From: Cycas panzhihuaensis
Taxonomy: Eukaryota > Cycadophyta
Direction of reading: 5' to 3'
Assembly: GCA_023213395.1 (NCBI GenBank)
Contig: CM041465.1
Location: forward strand, 132,873,741-132,937,740
DNA: 64,000 nucleotides
Position 1 is the first letter of the stretch. Each line of letters starts with the position of its first letter. This document shows, piece after piece, positions 34,540 to 45,966 of the stretch. The position numbers and the translations under genes were made by a program. The notes under the pieces are model-generated. The model saw only the letters and a program-made list of their open reading frames with translations. It was not told the origin of the DNA and did not search any database.

Positions 34540-35888
34540 AATTGGTTTGCCTTCTCTATTTCTCACTATCACTGGCAATGACTTGCATTTGGGCAGCTCC
34601 CTCTATTCATGTTCCTTGCTCATAGACCCTGGCATCCACGGGCTGCGACTTCACTGGCATCTTTTAGATGGCGCATGTGACCTCTTCAATCCAAACTCTA
34701 TCCCAATGTATCCTTGAGTAGGTCTCTGATAGCCAATTGATTGGACAAGAGCTCAAATCCGCTCAACTAATGCATGGCTTTCGAATGATGTAAAAAGAGG
34801 TCACTTACTTTCAGACACACAAAACCTTAACACGTGGGTGCTCCTTTCAATCACCACAGCCTGATAGAGTCACCTATAAAATCAGGGAGGAATCTGATGT
34901 CTAGGTCATTCAATATCTGCTCGTGAAGCCATATCAAATCACTCGGTAGTATACGGCTATCGAAAAATATTTTGGCTTTCTAATGTTTTATTACTTTGGA
35001 TTATATAAAAAGGAATATCCTAGGCATATTCCAAAGTAAATTGACCCTTTTAACTTTAGCTTAACTTTTCGTAAATTGAATTGAAAAAAAAAAAAAAGGA
35101 GGGCCTTTAAGACTCATTTTATTTTGTCTTCATATCAGGCCTTGCGGTCCCTGAGTGCCTATCACTCACAGTTGCGGCTCATCCATAGGCAAGCATTTAA
35201 TAGGGATATATCTTCTTCAAACATCATTTTGTGGGTATATTTCCATAAGCCCTTCCTAGGCAGGTGTACCCCACTAACAATGTCTTGTGAACAAGAAGAA
35301 CAGTCTCACTCAGACCTCTTTGAGCTGCTTGCACAAAAGTTGTGGGCATAAAGGCAAGAATCATAAACGTTTCAACAAAACCTACTCAACAACATGATGA
35401 CTATGTTCCAACAACTACTGCATCACTAGGCTCCTACGGCAACACTACAATTGCCCACCAAGACACATTCGCTATCATACACCCTCGAATAGGTCACTGC
35501 TAGTGGGCAACCTACAATCATCGACCGCGTCTGCACAGTTACCTTTGCCATTCCACCACTTGTAGACACCGTCAACTATGATGTAACTGCAACGAACTGC
35601 AGCGACTTACTCCTTGGTTGACGTCATCAACATGACCGTCGGGCACTCTATGATGGTTACCTTAATAGCTATACAATCCACAAGGATGGCAAATCATAGA
35701 AACTCATTGCAGCAACACTGTCGACAACCATAATGACATTACTTTCAGGCAATCAAGCGTCCAAGTTAGTCAACACATCTATATCCATGGCCCTTTGTAT
35801 TATTCGCCAAGCAAAAATAGGAAATTGTAATAAAATTCCACCAATAGTAATAAAGACCATCTTAGATGCGTATACCGATGTGTTTAAT
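34540..35888 (+). pseudogene. Degraded leader, gag and protease of G4
   Basis: About 34540-35270 shows no recognisable domain. From about 35280 one frame reads MSCEQEEQSHSDLFELLAQK and later FQQNLLNNMMTMFQQLL, a Gag-like acidic/Gln-rich piece. Near 35550-35650 CSDLLLG resembles the D-x-I/L-L-G part of a protease. KTILDAYTDVFN (about 35860-35888) is the linker before RT, cut by N1. Most of the capsid and the protease active site are missing. Confidence 0.6.
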
Positions 35889-36137
35889 TATTATGATCCT
35901 CCACCATATGAGATGACTCTTATTGTAATTATACCACATGCATAAGTCCAAGAGATGGGCAACCTTAATAGCCCTATATATATGTATGTAATGTATGAGT
36001 GGGATCATCATGGAATATTTTTGTAATATTTTGTTAATGAATGTTCTTTGGAACTTCATCTCCTTCTTTGTCTTTTATCTATCATTTTCTCTTTCTATTT
36101 CTCTATGATTATTGGTTACAGAATTTGGCTCGTAACA
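35889..36137 (+). repeat. 5' LTR of N1
   Basis: 249 bp, TATTATGATCCTCCACC (TG to TA) to GGCTCGTAACA. About 93% identical by eye to 37666-37914. It contains CCTATATATATGTATG, a possible TATA region near 35970-35985. Confidence 0.93.
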
Positions 36138-36139
36138 AG

Positions 36140-36153
36140 TGGTATCAGAGCAA
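36140..36153 (+). other. Primer-binding site of N1
   Basis: TGGTATCAGAGCAA: exact 12-base match to the initiator tRNA-Met complement used by most plant LTR elements. Confidence 0.9.
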
Positions 36154-36846
36154 TGATCTGGGAGGTGTCATCAAAGGTTTGAAAGCATATTCGAGAGAAT
36201 AAATGTTGAAACTTCTAAAAAGTAATGGCGAATTTGAGACGAAATAGTATGTTCTATAAATTTTGAGTAATCGCGCTCTAGATTTTGGGGTGAAAGTACA
36301 AAAATTACAATGAGAATTAATTTGACCTTTTTAAATCACCGTATTTCTGAGACAGATCTGCTACCTCAACTTCAAAGAGCCATAATTTTGGCTACAGGTA
36401 TCCAAATGACCTCAAATGTTTTTTGATTCTGTGCATTTTTTAATTTACTTTCCAATGGAAGTGGTTTGAGGTTGATCAGAGTTCAGAGCAGAAAGTTATT
36501 GGTATTTTATCAATAGGTACTATTACAGTTCTTAAAAACCATAGCAGTGAAATTCTTAAAAGGGTCATAACTTTTGATCTAGATATTAGAATTCAATTTC
36601 GTCTAAACCGTTAGAATTGTATTTCAGAGGCCTTCATTTTAATTCATCTTTTATGTATTTTTGAGCTATATTTTTCTTAGAGATTATTTTTTTTGAATTT
36701 AAGGGTTTCATATCGTATGTTTCTTGGCCATTTAGACTTTGATCATAAAATCATTGCTCTTAAGGCCTAATATTTATTTTTGTATCAAAATTTTGGGATA
36801 ACAGGCTATAGGCACGCCCCCTAATCTCTCATACATCTATATTATC
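36154..36846 (+). other. Leader of N1, shared with N2
   Basis: Noncoding stretch of about 690 bp. From GATCTGGGAGGTGTC (about 36154) to about 36670 it aligns with 46240-46740 of N2, including AAAAGTAATGGCGAA, GATTTTGGGGTGAAAGT and GGCTACAGGTATCCAAATGA. A block of about 70 nt at 36566-36635 (CATAACTTTTGATC ... TCAGAGGCC) also recurs in the LTRs of N3. Its role is unknown; packaging or dimerisation is possible for a leader. Confidence 0.85.
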
Positions 36847-37440
36847 ATGGATATAAAAAGGCCCATAACTCGCATATTTAATACAGATGAGACTCTTTTT
36901 GCAGATGATTGGGTTAGAGACATGCATCTATATTTAGAATCAATTGATGCTGACTACAAAATCAATAAAGAGATGTCTAAAGTTGCCTCATTGTATCTAC
37001 AAGGAGAGGCTTACCTTTGGTTTAAGGAGTGGTATAGCACAACTAATCCATTTAATAAATTTTCCTAGCTACAACTTGATATCTATAAAAATATAATGCT
37101 TCTTGGTGGAAAGAAACGCAAAACCTTGAGCAAGACAAACAAGAAGCTCATCAAACGATTGAGAAGTAAAATTGTAGGATGGGACAAGGAATTCTCCCCA
37201 CTCCACAAAGTCAAGAACAAAAGAAAAATGATGAGAGAGAAAATGAATGTCATAAGCAAGTAGCAAAAGTTGTTTGCCCCCACACACCACCAATTGTACC
37301 CAAGGACAAGGAAGAAAAGGCATCACCAATGGTTAAAAGGCAAACTAAAGTGGAACCATATTGACATCTACATTATCAAGAGGCCCAACGCAACAAAACT
37401 TATTAGGCAAGGTCCTCATCAACTACAAACACTAGGCAAG
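36847..37440 (+). pseudogene. gypsy-type gag fragment of N1
   Basis: Starts MDIKRPITRIFNTDETLFAD and shows VASLYLQGEAYLWFKEWY, the Retrotrans_gag pattern (A-x-L-x-L-x-G-x-A-x-x-W-F). A stop falls after 73 codons, and the remainder (to about 37440) is Lys-rich and frame-shifted. No zinc knuckle found. The gap to the 3' LTR (37460-37648) shows nothing recognisable before the PPT. Confidence 0.75.
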
Positions 37441-37665
37441 CACAACATTCAAGCTTGAGGTTTCAACATTATAGATATCTAGAGCATATCAAAGGACATT
37501 TTGGGTGTATCAAAATTGACTTGGGATGGATAGATCCTCATTCCATATGCAACTTTTCTAATGACCTTCGCAAGAGCTATCGATTGAATAATAGTAACAG
37601 GAGGTGGTCACACGTATCATTGTATTAGGATGCTTCGAGGGCGAAGCATTTTAGGGGGGAGGGTA

Positions 37666-37914
37666 TGTTATGATCCTCCACCATATGAGATGACTCTTAT
37701 TGTAATTATCTCACGTGCATAAGTCCAAGAGATGCGCAACCTTAATCGCCCTATATATATGTATGTAATGTATGAGTAGAATCATCGTGGAATATTTTTG
37801 TAATCTTTTGTTAATGAATTTTCTTTAGAACTTCATCTTCTTCTTTGTCTTTTATCTATCATTTTCTCTTTCTATTTCTCTATGATTATTGATTATAGAA
37901 TTTGGCCTGTAACA
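37666..37914 (+). repeat. 3' LTR of N1
   Basis: 249 bp, TGTTATGATCCTCCACC to GGCCTGTAACA. Preceded by GAAGCATTTTAGGGGGGAGG, which resembles the PPT region of chromovirus G6 (GCAAAGCATTTTTCAGGGGG) and so links N1 to that gypsy group. Confidence 0.93.
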
Positions 37915-37919
37915 TTAAT

Positions 37920-38790
37920 GAACCAAAAGGGCTACCTTCTCTAAGAGTAATTCAACATACCATCGATCTCTTGCCCGATGTATCATTACCTAACTAATCT
38001 CCATATCAAGCCATGCCTCTTACTAAAGTTGAGCTCGAAAGACAATTGGCATAGTTAATAGATGAAGGAAAAATCTACCTCAGTTGCTCTCCTTGTGGAT
38101 CCCTAGTAATTCTAGTGCCAAAGAAAGACAATAACTGGTGACTATGTATTGAATATATAGCTCTAAATAAAGTAATAGTGAAGAACAAGTACCCACTACC
38201 ACGCATAGAAGACTTGCTCAATCAGCTTCAAGGAGCAAAATACTTCTCCAAAATTGATTTGGCCTCTAGCTACCATCAAGTCCAAATGGGTACCAAAGAT
38301 ACTTGGAAGACAACACTCAAAACACAACATGGATTATATAAATGGCTTGTGATGCCTTTTGGACTTACCAATGCTCCTGCCACCTTCATGTGACTTATCA
38401 CTGACATCTTTCACCCATATCTTGGCTTGATGACATATTGATCTATAGTAAGACCATACAAGAGCATAAAAAACATCTTGACACAGTTCTATCACTATTA
38501 CGACAACACCAATTAAAGATCAAGCTCCAGAAGTGCTCTTTTGGTCAAACTACTATCTCCTATCTCGACTTTGTCATAAACGACCAAGGAATTCAAATCA
38601 ACCCAGCAAAGGTCCAAGTTATAAGGGATTGGCCTACTCCCAACAACCTTACCCAGCTCAAAAGCTTCCTAGGTAGCATCAACTTCTACTAGAAATTTAT
38701 CAAGCATTTTTTGAGCATTGTACACCATTAAATCTTCTCACCAATAGCACAAAGGAATTGACATGGAGCTCTCAAGCTGAATCAACATTC
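37920..38790 (+). pseudogene. gypsy RT, G4
   Basis: Continues from DVFN, at 35888, with EPKGLPSLRVIQHTIDLLPD. Then [47 protein letters not shown] and [13 protein letters not shown], stop. The YxDD box is damaged: DDILIYSKT (about 38427-38453) is kept, but the residues just before it are deleted with a frame change. SYLDFVINDQGIQINPAKVQ and LKSFLGSINFY follow. Confidence 0.9.
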
Positions 38791-38799
38791 TAGAAATTA

Positions 38800-40480
38800 A
38801 AGGTCGCCCTCTACACAACCCCAGTTCTCTAGCTACCCAATGAGGAGCAACCCTTCAAACTCAAGAAGGATGCCTCTCAATTTGCTTTGGGTGCAATACT
38901 TAAGCAAGGAGGACACCCCATCGCTTATCACTCTAAATCATTCTCATAATCCAAGTTTAATTACAACACATATGACAAGGAATTCTATGCCCTCATCCAA
39001 ACTCTTAAACACTAGTGACATTTCCTACTGGGCAAGGAAACCGTAGTTCATACTAGTCATCAACCATTGCAGTTCCTCAACACCCAGTCAAAAATTCAGG
39101 AGCATAGACATCTCAAGTGGGCATCTTATATACAACAATTCAACCTTATTATTAAGTACAAGAAAGGAGCATCTAACAAAGTAGAAAATTTCCTTAGCCG
39201 CCCTCCAATAATGGCACTCACCACACTATTGAACAATCACGTTATCTCCTATGCAGACTGGCAACATATCTACCATACAGATCCTCAATTTTGACCTATT
39301 ATGCAGACACTGGCACATTCAACAACCAATCTAGAACCTTACTTGGATTACCACATCAAAGATGTCTTATTATACAAACTCAATAAGCTTTGCGTACCTA
39401 CCAATGCACCATGGCAGCAACTTCTTAAAGAAGCCCACTCATCCTTCTACAATGGTCATTTTGGGACTCAAAAGACACTTCAACATTTGCAATAATACTT
39501 TTACTAACCATCCATGCAGAAAATGGTCGAAGCATACATTCGACAATGCCCCCTATGCAATCAATCTAAGCTAGCCAATAGGAAGCTTGATCTTTATTAG
39601 CCATTGCCAGTCCCAACCCAACCATGGGAACCAATTTCAATGGACTTCCTCAGTGAACTACCCACCACACAACATGGCAATGAGTGCATCTTTGTTGTTG
39701 TATGCTGATTCTCCAAAATGGCCACATTCATACCATGCAAAAAGGAGATCTTTACCACATAGGTCGCCACACTCTTTTTCCAACATGTTTGGACCCATTT
39801 TGGATTACCACTCTATATCATCTCAGATAGGGATAGTCATTTCTCGAGTCACTTCTGGCAATCCTTATGGAAGATGCTCGGATGTCAACTCAAGTTCTCT
39901 ACATCCTTCCATCCATAGACAAATGGCCAGACCAATGTGGTTAATAGGGCACTAGTTCAAGCTGTCAGAATTTTTCAGTTTCACAATAAGCAATGGGATA
40001 TACAACTCCACCATATTTAGCACAACTACAATTGAGTAGCTCATCAATCAACAGGACACTCTCTATTTGAAGTTTGCTCTGACTACCAACCTCTAGCCTG
40101 TACGAACTTCCTTTAGCATTACCATCTCCAACCACCAAGTATGAAGAGAGGGAACAACAGAAGGCCATCAGTTTCATTGAGCATCTTTTGTGTCTATACA
40201 CATTAGTCCAATAGATACTACACACTTAGGAAAATGACAAGATTCAACTTGATCAACATCGAGTCTCAACTAGTTTCAATGTCGGCAACAGAGTTTGTCT
40301 CCACTTAGACAGGCAAAGGTTCAAACACCATCACAAGCTCAAACCCATAAGGTTTGGACCTTATACCATTCTTCAACAAGTCGACCCCAATGCTTATCAA
40401 CTTGACTTACCTCAATATTTAGGAATTCACAATGTAGTAAACATCAACCAATTAAAATTATATGAGCCCCCATAGTTAGA
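38800..40480 (+). pseudogene. gypsy RNase H and integrase, G4
   Basis: RNase H: FKLKKDASQFALGAIL, HPIAYHSKSFS, YDKEFYALIQTLKH and HTSHQPLQFL, ending VENFLSRPP (about 39210). Integrase: HSSFYNGHFGTQKTLQHL and CPLCNQSKLANRKLD form the zinc part; EPISMDFLSELP carries the first Asp, SDRDSHFSSHFWQSLW the second. The NGQTNVVNRAL stretch has Val where Glu is normal. It ends INQLKLYEPP near 40470. At least ten stops. Confidence 0.88.
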
Positions 40481-40710
40481 AGCCAAACCCTCCCCCACAC
40501 ATCCATTAGATACTATTCCCGACTTTCAACCACCACTACAGGAAGATACTTTGCTAGACACCAGACAACGACATACCTGATAGTAGCTTACCGCCACATA
40601 TCTTGTTGGCAAAATAGGAGTTGACTCGTACAAACCAAGTGGATCTTAGAAGCAACTTTTCTCTACAATTTTCTCCATCTTCAACAAAAATTTGGAACAA
40701 GTTCTTCTCA

Positions 40711-40862
40711 GCAGGGAGGAATTGATGAATAGTCATTCTTTATTCTTTCCTTCTTTAATCATTCTTTATTCTTTATTCTTTCTTCTTTTTTATTCTTTCC
40801 TCATTGGATAAATAGCAGGTAACGCATGGACGACAAGAGTCCATCATGCAAACTTCCCCCTC
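40711..40862 (+). repeat. PPT and truncated 3' LTR of G4
   Basis: GCAGGGAGGAAT (40711-40722) is the PPT. The LTR starts TGATGAATAGTCATT at 40723. Similarity with the 5' LTR ends near 40862, where minus-strand G5 sequence begins. Confidence 0.8.
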
Positions 40863-40869
40863 AGAAGAG

Positions 40870-42570
40870 ATGAAAAAAGCTTTTATGGCACTGGTGACCT
40901 TGAATTTGGAATTGGGGGTGTAGATCCTTCTCTTCGATTTATTATTACTTTTGAGTTCTTCGATTTATTATTACTTTTGAGTGCAATGGATCTAATCTTG
41001 CTTTCTGTTCCCATTTGTGATTTTCTCGATTGACTACTTCAACACATTGCAACATTTGCTCTCAGCATCTTTTCTCTTGTTGTAGCTCTATGGATAGATC
41101 TTTGACCTATTTCTCACTTTGATGTAGATCCTCATCTAACCCACTAATCCTTTGAATGTGGAGTACCTCCTGGGCATGCATTTCTTGATTTGTTTTCGTC
41201 AACTGAGTGCATTCTTCTTCCTTTTTGTGTAGTAATTCCCTTGCCTCCTTTAGGTTTTTCTATAATTGGTTGTAGCTGTCTTCTTTGCGATGATAATCTT
41301 CATCCAATTTCAGGAATTTGAGCCTTGAGCCTCTGCCAATGTGAGGTACTGATCCAACACATTCATCATGCAAACTTGTTTGGCTTTGATGAACTAAGGG
41401 TCAATGGGTGATGAAGTCATAGTGGCATCCTGTTGCTCCCCTTGTTTTGGTGGTGGGATTTCTATGATTGGGGGTTCACCTACTCCCTTGCCAATTATCA
41501 TTCTGAATAGCTCACATCTTGCCACCTCACTATCCATAGTAGGAGAGGTAGGTATGTTCAGACCTAGTGTTGTAGCTTGTGACACTTGATCTATAGAAGC
41601 CAATGTGGTATCACTTTCTGGTTCAAGCTCGTTATTGTCTTTGCTTTAACTGAGGTATGAGTAATCAACAATGTAGTCCTCATCTGAGTCATTTGGATAT
41701 TTAGAAGAGTTATATGTTTCCCTCATTTTCATAACCTTTGTTCTTTTTTATTTTTTTGTCTCTCCCTCCTTTTGAACTTTCGGTTGAATTTTCTTAGGAG
41801 TTTGTAAGGAGCTTCTATGGAATGCTGAGAGTAGTATTGTTGGGCTCTGTGCTGACCCTGATAAATGAAATTTCTCATAACAAAGCCCTAACAAGTAGAG
41901 GGTTAAAACTAGATTGCCCTCTTGTAACCAATTGGTGAAGTGATGTCTTGAGTTTTTTTAATATGAAGGCTGATCAATTGTAGATGACTCCCTTCATAAG
42001 TCCCTACAAGTATGATGTTGTCCACCAGGGTAAAGCATTACGACGTTGCTCTCCTAGTAGTCGTGTGCGCATGAGGACTACTACCAGAATCACATTTGTA
42101 GTCTTCAAATGACTAACTAGAATGCCTCGTCCACCATGTTTGGTGTGAAATTTCCTTTTGCATGTGGGTTAGATAATTTGATCCTTCATAGTAGTTGTTA
42201 AATTCCCTAATTTTCTCATTTCTTGTCCCTAAACCAAAAACCTTGTCAATCTTGCCACATCCTTGGGTTCCATGCCTATAATTTTATCATTGATAGTTAA
42301 TATGCAGCTCATGGAATTGTACTCGTCTAATAAATCTTGCAACCGTTTGGAATTCTTAGAGAAGACAGCGAATGAAGCTGCCTGAACCACTCCTGCATTG
42401 GTTAGATTTGTCCTTAGTGGAGCATTTTGGTCCTCTACTTTTAACCATTTGTGGAGGATTGCTATTTAATCTAACACCCACCAATTTCAAACGGTGCATC
42501 CACATCCTCCTCCAATTGTTTTTATGCAGACCCTGAAAAGGAGATGGTCTGAGCAAATTTTGTAAATCCT
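40870..42570 (-). pseudogene. Accessory frame downstream of integrase, G5
   Basis: Minus-strand pieces in three frames: SGSFIRCLL near 42360, FSKNSKRLQDLLDEYNSM, DVARLTRFLV, and the open piece 41603-41394 (MASIDQVSQATTLGLN ... GEPPIIEIPPPKQGE). Then RLKFLKLDEDYHRKEDSYNQ and LLHKKEEECTQLTKTNQEMH, a Glu/Lys heptad-like coiled coil (about 41320-41160). The layout parallels the G1 accessory frame, but sequence similarity is weak by eye. A 26-bp direct duplication (TTCGATTTATTATTACTTTTGAG unit, about 40932-40982) lies near its end. Confidence 0.6.
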
Positions 42571-42764
42571 CCTCTACCTCCCGACATTCTTAATTCAGAT
42601 TGTAACAAAATGGACTTTGGATTACCTTGCTCTATGTGGATGCTTTTCCTGTACTAGTGTAGCCACTTTATATACTCTTTGTAGATTCTGAACTCTTCAT
42701 AAATGGTGCTCCTTTGCTTCTCTTGGTGATCATTGGCTACAATGGAGAGCTTTGGTTGAAGGGG

Positions 42765-42995
42765 GGCGGCCTAAAGGGTAAGTCGAATCCATGGGTCAAT
42801 CACTCGTGGGTTGGCCAAACCCATGGGTTAATTGCCCATGGGTTGGTTGATCCCATGGGAGGCCAAAATTGTGGGTCGGCCAATCCCACAGTTAATCAAA
42901 ACCAGGTCGATTGATCCCATGGGGCGGCCAATCCCATAGGGCGACCGGCTCTATGGGTCAACTATCCACATGGCTTGGTTGACTCATGGGTTGGG
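42765..42995. repeat. CCCATGGG-rich palindromic repeat tract
   Basis: About 230 bp with many degenerate copies of a CCCATGGG-type palindrome linked by GGTTGG(T/C), GATC and GGCCAA(T/C) words. Full CCCATGGG occurs near 42825, 42835, 42854 and 42919. It is noncoding and unlike its AT-rich surroundings. It lies between integrase and accessory frame of G5, the position where G1 carries its own short tandem repeat. Confidence 0.75.
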
Positions 42996-43159
42996 CACCC
43001 TTAAAAATTTAATATTTATTTATTTTAATTTATTTTATTTTTTCTTCTTCATAGAATTATAATCCTTTACAATATTTTTTTTCAACAGCTGTTATTGGCA
43101 GAACTCAGATGATTTTGTTAAGTTTTGGGCCTATTTTGTTCAATTTTTAACCTTTTGAT

Positions 43160-43420
43160 GGTAGTATTCTTCCTCATCGATATTATACAGTTTAAGTTTT
43201 GATCCATTGCCAATAGTCATTTGCATGTCCCAATTAATATAGGCTAGTTCAATTGCCTCATTATCAAATATTCTTTTCACAAAAAATGGTCCAAGCCATT
43301 TGATTTTGAGCTTACATGGTTTTATAAAATGTCTGCCATCATATTTTAAACCACATCTTCTCCTATAAATGCTTCTATGTGCAGTGTTTTATCATGCCAT
43401 CTTTTTCTGCATTATTGTAT
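43160..43420 (-). pseudogene. gypsy integrase C-terminal end, G5
   Basis: The minus strand reads KRWHDKTLHIEAFIGEDVV (about 43412-43355), then PCKLKIKWLGPFFVKRIFDN, EAIELAYINWDMQMTIGNGS and KLKLYNIDEEEYYHQKVKN, stop (about 43160). RWHDK and KL-x-x-x-WLGPF are hallmarks of the plant gypsy integrase tail. One frame change near 43340. No chromodomain. Confidence 0.85.
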
Positions 43421-43453
43421 TATATTCATTGCCCATTATGCCTGTACTTGCTT

Positions 43454-44408
43454 TGTTGGGGTTATTTCTTGCATGTATGACACTCTAGACTGTGGAAAAA
43501 CTAGGAATGCATGCTTGTACTGACATGGAGAATGCAAGTATGCATAGCTGGCAGATCGTACAAGAGTATGTATGATAGAAATCAAGGCAGAAATCCAGGA
43601 AAAGGGCTCTCGGGATATGGATTTCAATATATGTACCCAAATGGTACACGTACAGGCAGGTATGCATGCAGTATACCTAGAAGGGTACACATGGTATGCA
43701 TACCCAAATTGAACCTAAACATGGCTAGATCTGATAATATTAGCAAGGACATATGTGCATAGGGACGTATAAACAAGAAGGCACTAATTAGTGATTGTAA
43801 TCACGTGTTTAAGTGAAAGGGTATGTTGTGTTATGAAAGGAAATGGTTATGACCATGGGTCATAACCATTCATACAAAGTGCATAAGAGATGGTATTTAG
43901 TTGTACCTTTCTCACCATCCCAATAGTGAGAGCCAAGTATTCATCCTATGGCATGTTCTCAAGGGTGAGAGTTGAGTTATTCATTCCATAACATGTTATC
44001 AAGGGTAAGAGTTGAGCATTATATCTTAATGTATCTTATCTAAGCCAATGTACAAGCATTAAATGTAATGATGTGTTCCAATAGGGTATGGTACGCATGA
44101 GTCGTGTAAGGAACGCATGTAATGATATGTTCCAAATTTAAATGGAAATTTACAAACAATGATATTGCTTAATAAAATATAGAGTTATGTGGAATCTTGT
44201 GTACTTTGTGAATAGCAATTGATTATATGAGGAACGCATGATGAATTATTAATTAGTGTGATAAAATAATGATGATAATTATGATATTGCAATGATCTAT
44301 TGATTGTATGAGTAAGATAGTGTTATAATTATGTTGATAGACCCCAACTAGACTACTAGACAGTGACCTTTGACAAGTGAATATCTCAATATGGGAGATA
44401 AGTCAACA
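43454..44408 (+). repeat. 5' LTR of G2
   Basis: 955 bp, TGTTGGGGTTATTTCTTGCA to GATAAGTCAACA. It is longer than the G1 LTRs because a unit of about 43 bp starting GAGAG(C/T)(C/T)(A/G)AG is present about three times (near 43930, 43972 and 44012), versus two in 5983-6672 and one in G1. PBS at 44410. Confidence 0.88.
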
Positions 44409-44548
44409 TTGGTTCCATTTCCTACATCCATTGAGGAGGGATTGGGCTAGGAGTTTCATAAGTGTATTGTGTTTAAAGACCAAGGAACCCTGGTTGTTGT
44501 CATGATGGTAGGCTATAACTAAGCCTTTGACAGCCATGGGACCTTCCA

Positions 44549-45856
44549 ATGCCACCTAAGAGTCCTTTGAAGATAGGAGAGCCACAAAAGGGAACTTCGC
44601 TTAAGGGATTAGTATCTAGCAGACAAAAGGAATTACAATGGTCAAGGGAGTCCAAATTGAGAAGGGCAAGGAGATTAAGTCTTAAAAACAATAAGACAAA
44701 GGAGCAATCCATTAAAGAATCTGAGGCAAGTGGAACCCAAATGCCCCAAGAACAAGAAGCAATAAGACATGGAGAGCAAATTGTACTAACACTTGCCCTA
44801 TTTGGATCTGACATTATAAGCTTGGTAAAGGAGGAAAATTTACAAGGGAATTTAGAACAAAGTAACAATACAAACATTGAAGAAGATACCCTAGGGAAGG
44901 AACATGGTGCAAATGTGGATGATACCTTGAAGGACCTAAGTGATCACGAGTAAAAAGGCAGAGGAAGGTCCCTCGACATATTGGGAAAATAAGTTAACAA
45001 GACAATTCTTTGAGGACTTGTTGGAAAAGGGATTTGAGTAGTCATACCTAATAGTAACACCATTAACAATTTAGATACTAGGAATACTTGAAACCATTCA
45101 TTTATAGACACCTTTTAACAATCCTCTGTTTAGAAAGGGAAGTGCTAATGGGAGCACAACAAGGATGCCACTCCAAAATGAAATTGAGGAAGAAAAAGAC
45201 TCCCTAAAGAAATCAATCTCAAAGGAGGAAAAGCCACCACAACTAGGAGGGACACTAGTGCATTTGCCAAGTATGGATGATTCAAGGGAATTTGGGAAAT
45301 TAATCTTCAATGACACATCTGATGCTACAGAGCATGTGTATTTATTCCAGAATTTGATTGATGTAAAAAAATCACCAATGAGAAGGAAATAAAGGCTAGA
45401 TTCATATGTCCTTGGAGAGGAGTATCATTGGCGTGGTACAAGGAGTTAGACAAGGCAAAGACATGGGAGAATGTTAAGAAATAATTTGAGGAAAGGTTTT
45501 AGAAGTTTTGTAGCAATGAGGCCATGGTAATTGCGTTAAGAGAGATTAAGTAGAGACCTGGTGAATCTGTGTTAACTTACATTAACTGAATGAAGATAAT
45601 AGCATCCAACATGATAAGTGAAACAATAACGAATCATAATATGAAGAATTACTTCATCAGAGGGTTGAATGAAAAGTTGAGATCTATGATGCAGGTGCAT
45701 CCTTTACAAACCTTCAAAATTACACAAGAGCTAACCTTGGACTTTGAGGCCGAAATGGATGCCCAAACCAGAGAGCATCATCCCTTACTACTCAGATTAC
45801 AAGAAGAATTAAAAGAAATCAAGCAGAACTAGTGTAATCTCTATCAGATGGGAAAG
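44549..45856 (+). pseudogene. gypsy gag, G2 (truncated)
   Basis: Starts MPPKSPLKIGEPQKGTS, colinear with the G1 gag. KLIFNDTSDATEHVYLFQNL (about 45296-45355), SLAWYKELDKAKT and MKNYFIRGLNEKLRSMMQVH are recognisable. The frame is broken by several stops (for example 44951, 45017, 45390, 45590). It ends at LKEIKQN, stop, CNLYQ just before G3, so the zinc knuckles are absent. Confidence 0.9.
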
Positions 45857-45966
45857 TGTTACAATCCCAAATGCCCCATTATCTTGATCGGTTATAGCCT
45901 GCCTTCTAGCTGACTTCAATTGGACCAAAGGTTCCCCAGTATTGGCCAACTTCTTACCTCTATTTT

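Larger units (their letters stand above)
35889..37914 (+). mobile_element. N1: gag-only non-autonomous LTR element
   Basis: 2026 bp, both LTRs 249 bp, TSD TTAAT (35884-35888 and 37915-37919), PBS TGGTATCAGAGC exactly two bases after the LTR, and PPT TTTTAGGGGGGAGGGTA before the 3' LTR. The 1.5-kb interior has a leader and a gypsy-type Gag fragment but no protease, RT or integrase. It fits the TR-GAG class of gag-only elements, or a gypsy deletion derivative. It needs enzymes from another element. Confidence 0.92.
34306..40862 (+). mobile_element. Ty3/gypsy element G4 (host of N1)
   Basis: 5' LTR (34306-34520), PBS TGGTATCACAGC, degraded gag/protease, RT, RNase H, integrase, PPT and the start of a 3' LTR (40723 on). 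The RT region is split at 35888/37915 by the gag-only element N1. The 3' LTR matches the 5' LTR for only about 140 bp and is truncated at about 40862. No TSD can be set because the right end is lost. Confidence 0.9.
40863..43453 (-). mobile_element. Minus-strand gypsy element G5, 3' part
   Basis: Read on the minus strand it starts with the integrase C-terminal region (about 43420-43160), followed by a noncoding block and a downstream accessory frame with a coiled coil, ending near 40870. The same order (integrase, gap, accessory frame) is seen in G1. Its 5' part is missing, cut at 43453/43454 by the G2 LTR. Its 3' LTR may be the candidate ending at 34293 if G4 inserted between. Confidence 0.75.
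43454..45856 (+). mobile_element. Gypsy element G2 (G1 family), 5' part
   Basis: LTR (43454-44408), PBS TGGTTCCATTTCC and a gag homologous to that of G1. It is interrupted in gag at 45856 by the LTR of G3. Any 3' part would lie beyond the right edge. It sits in the minus-strand G5. Confidence 0.9.

Noticed and set aside
41404-41589. Plus-strand open frame at the position of the G5 accessory frame
   Set aside because: Shadow of the minus-strand frame (MASIDQVSQATTLGLN...), which has the coherent composition.
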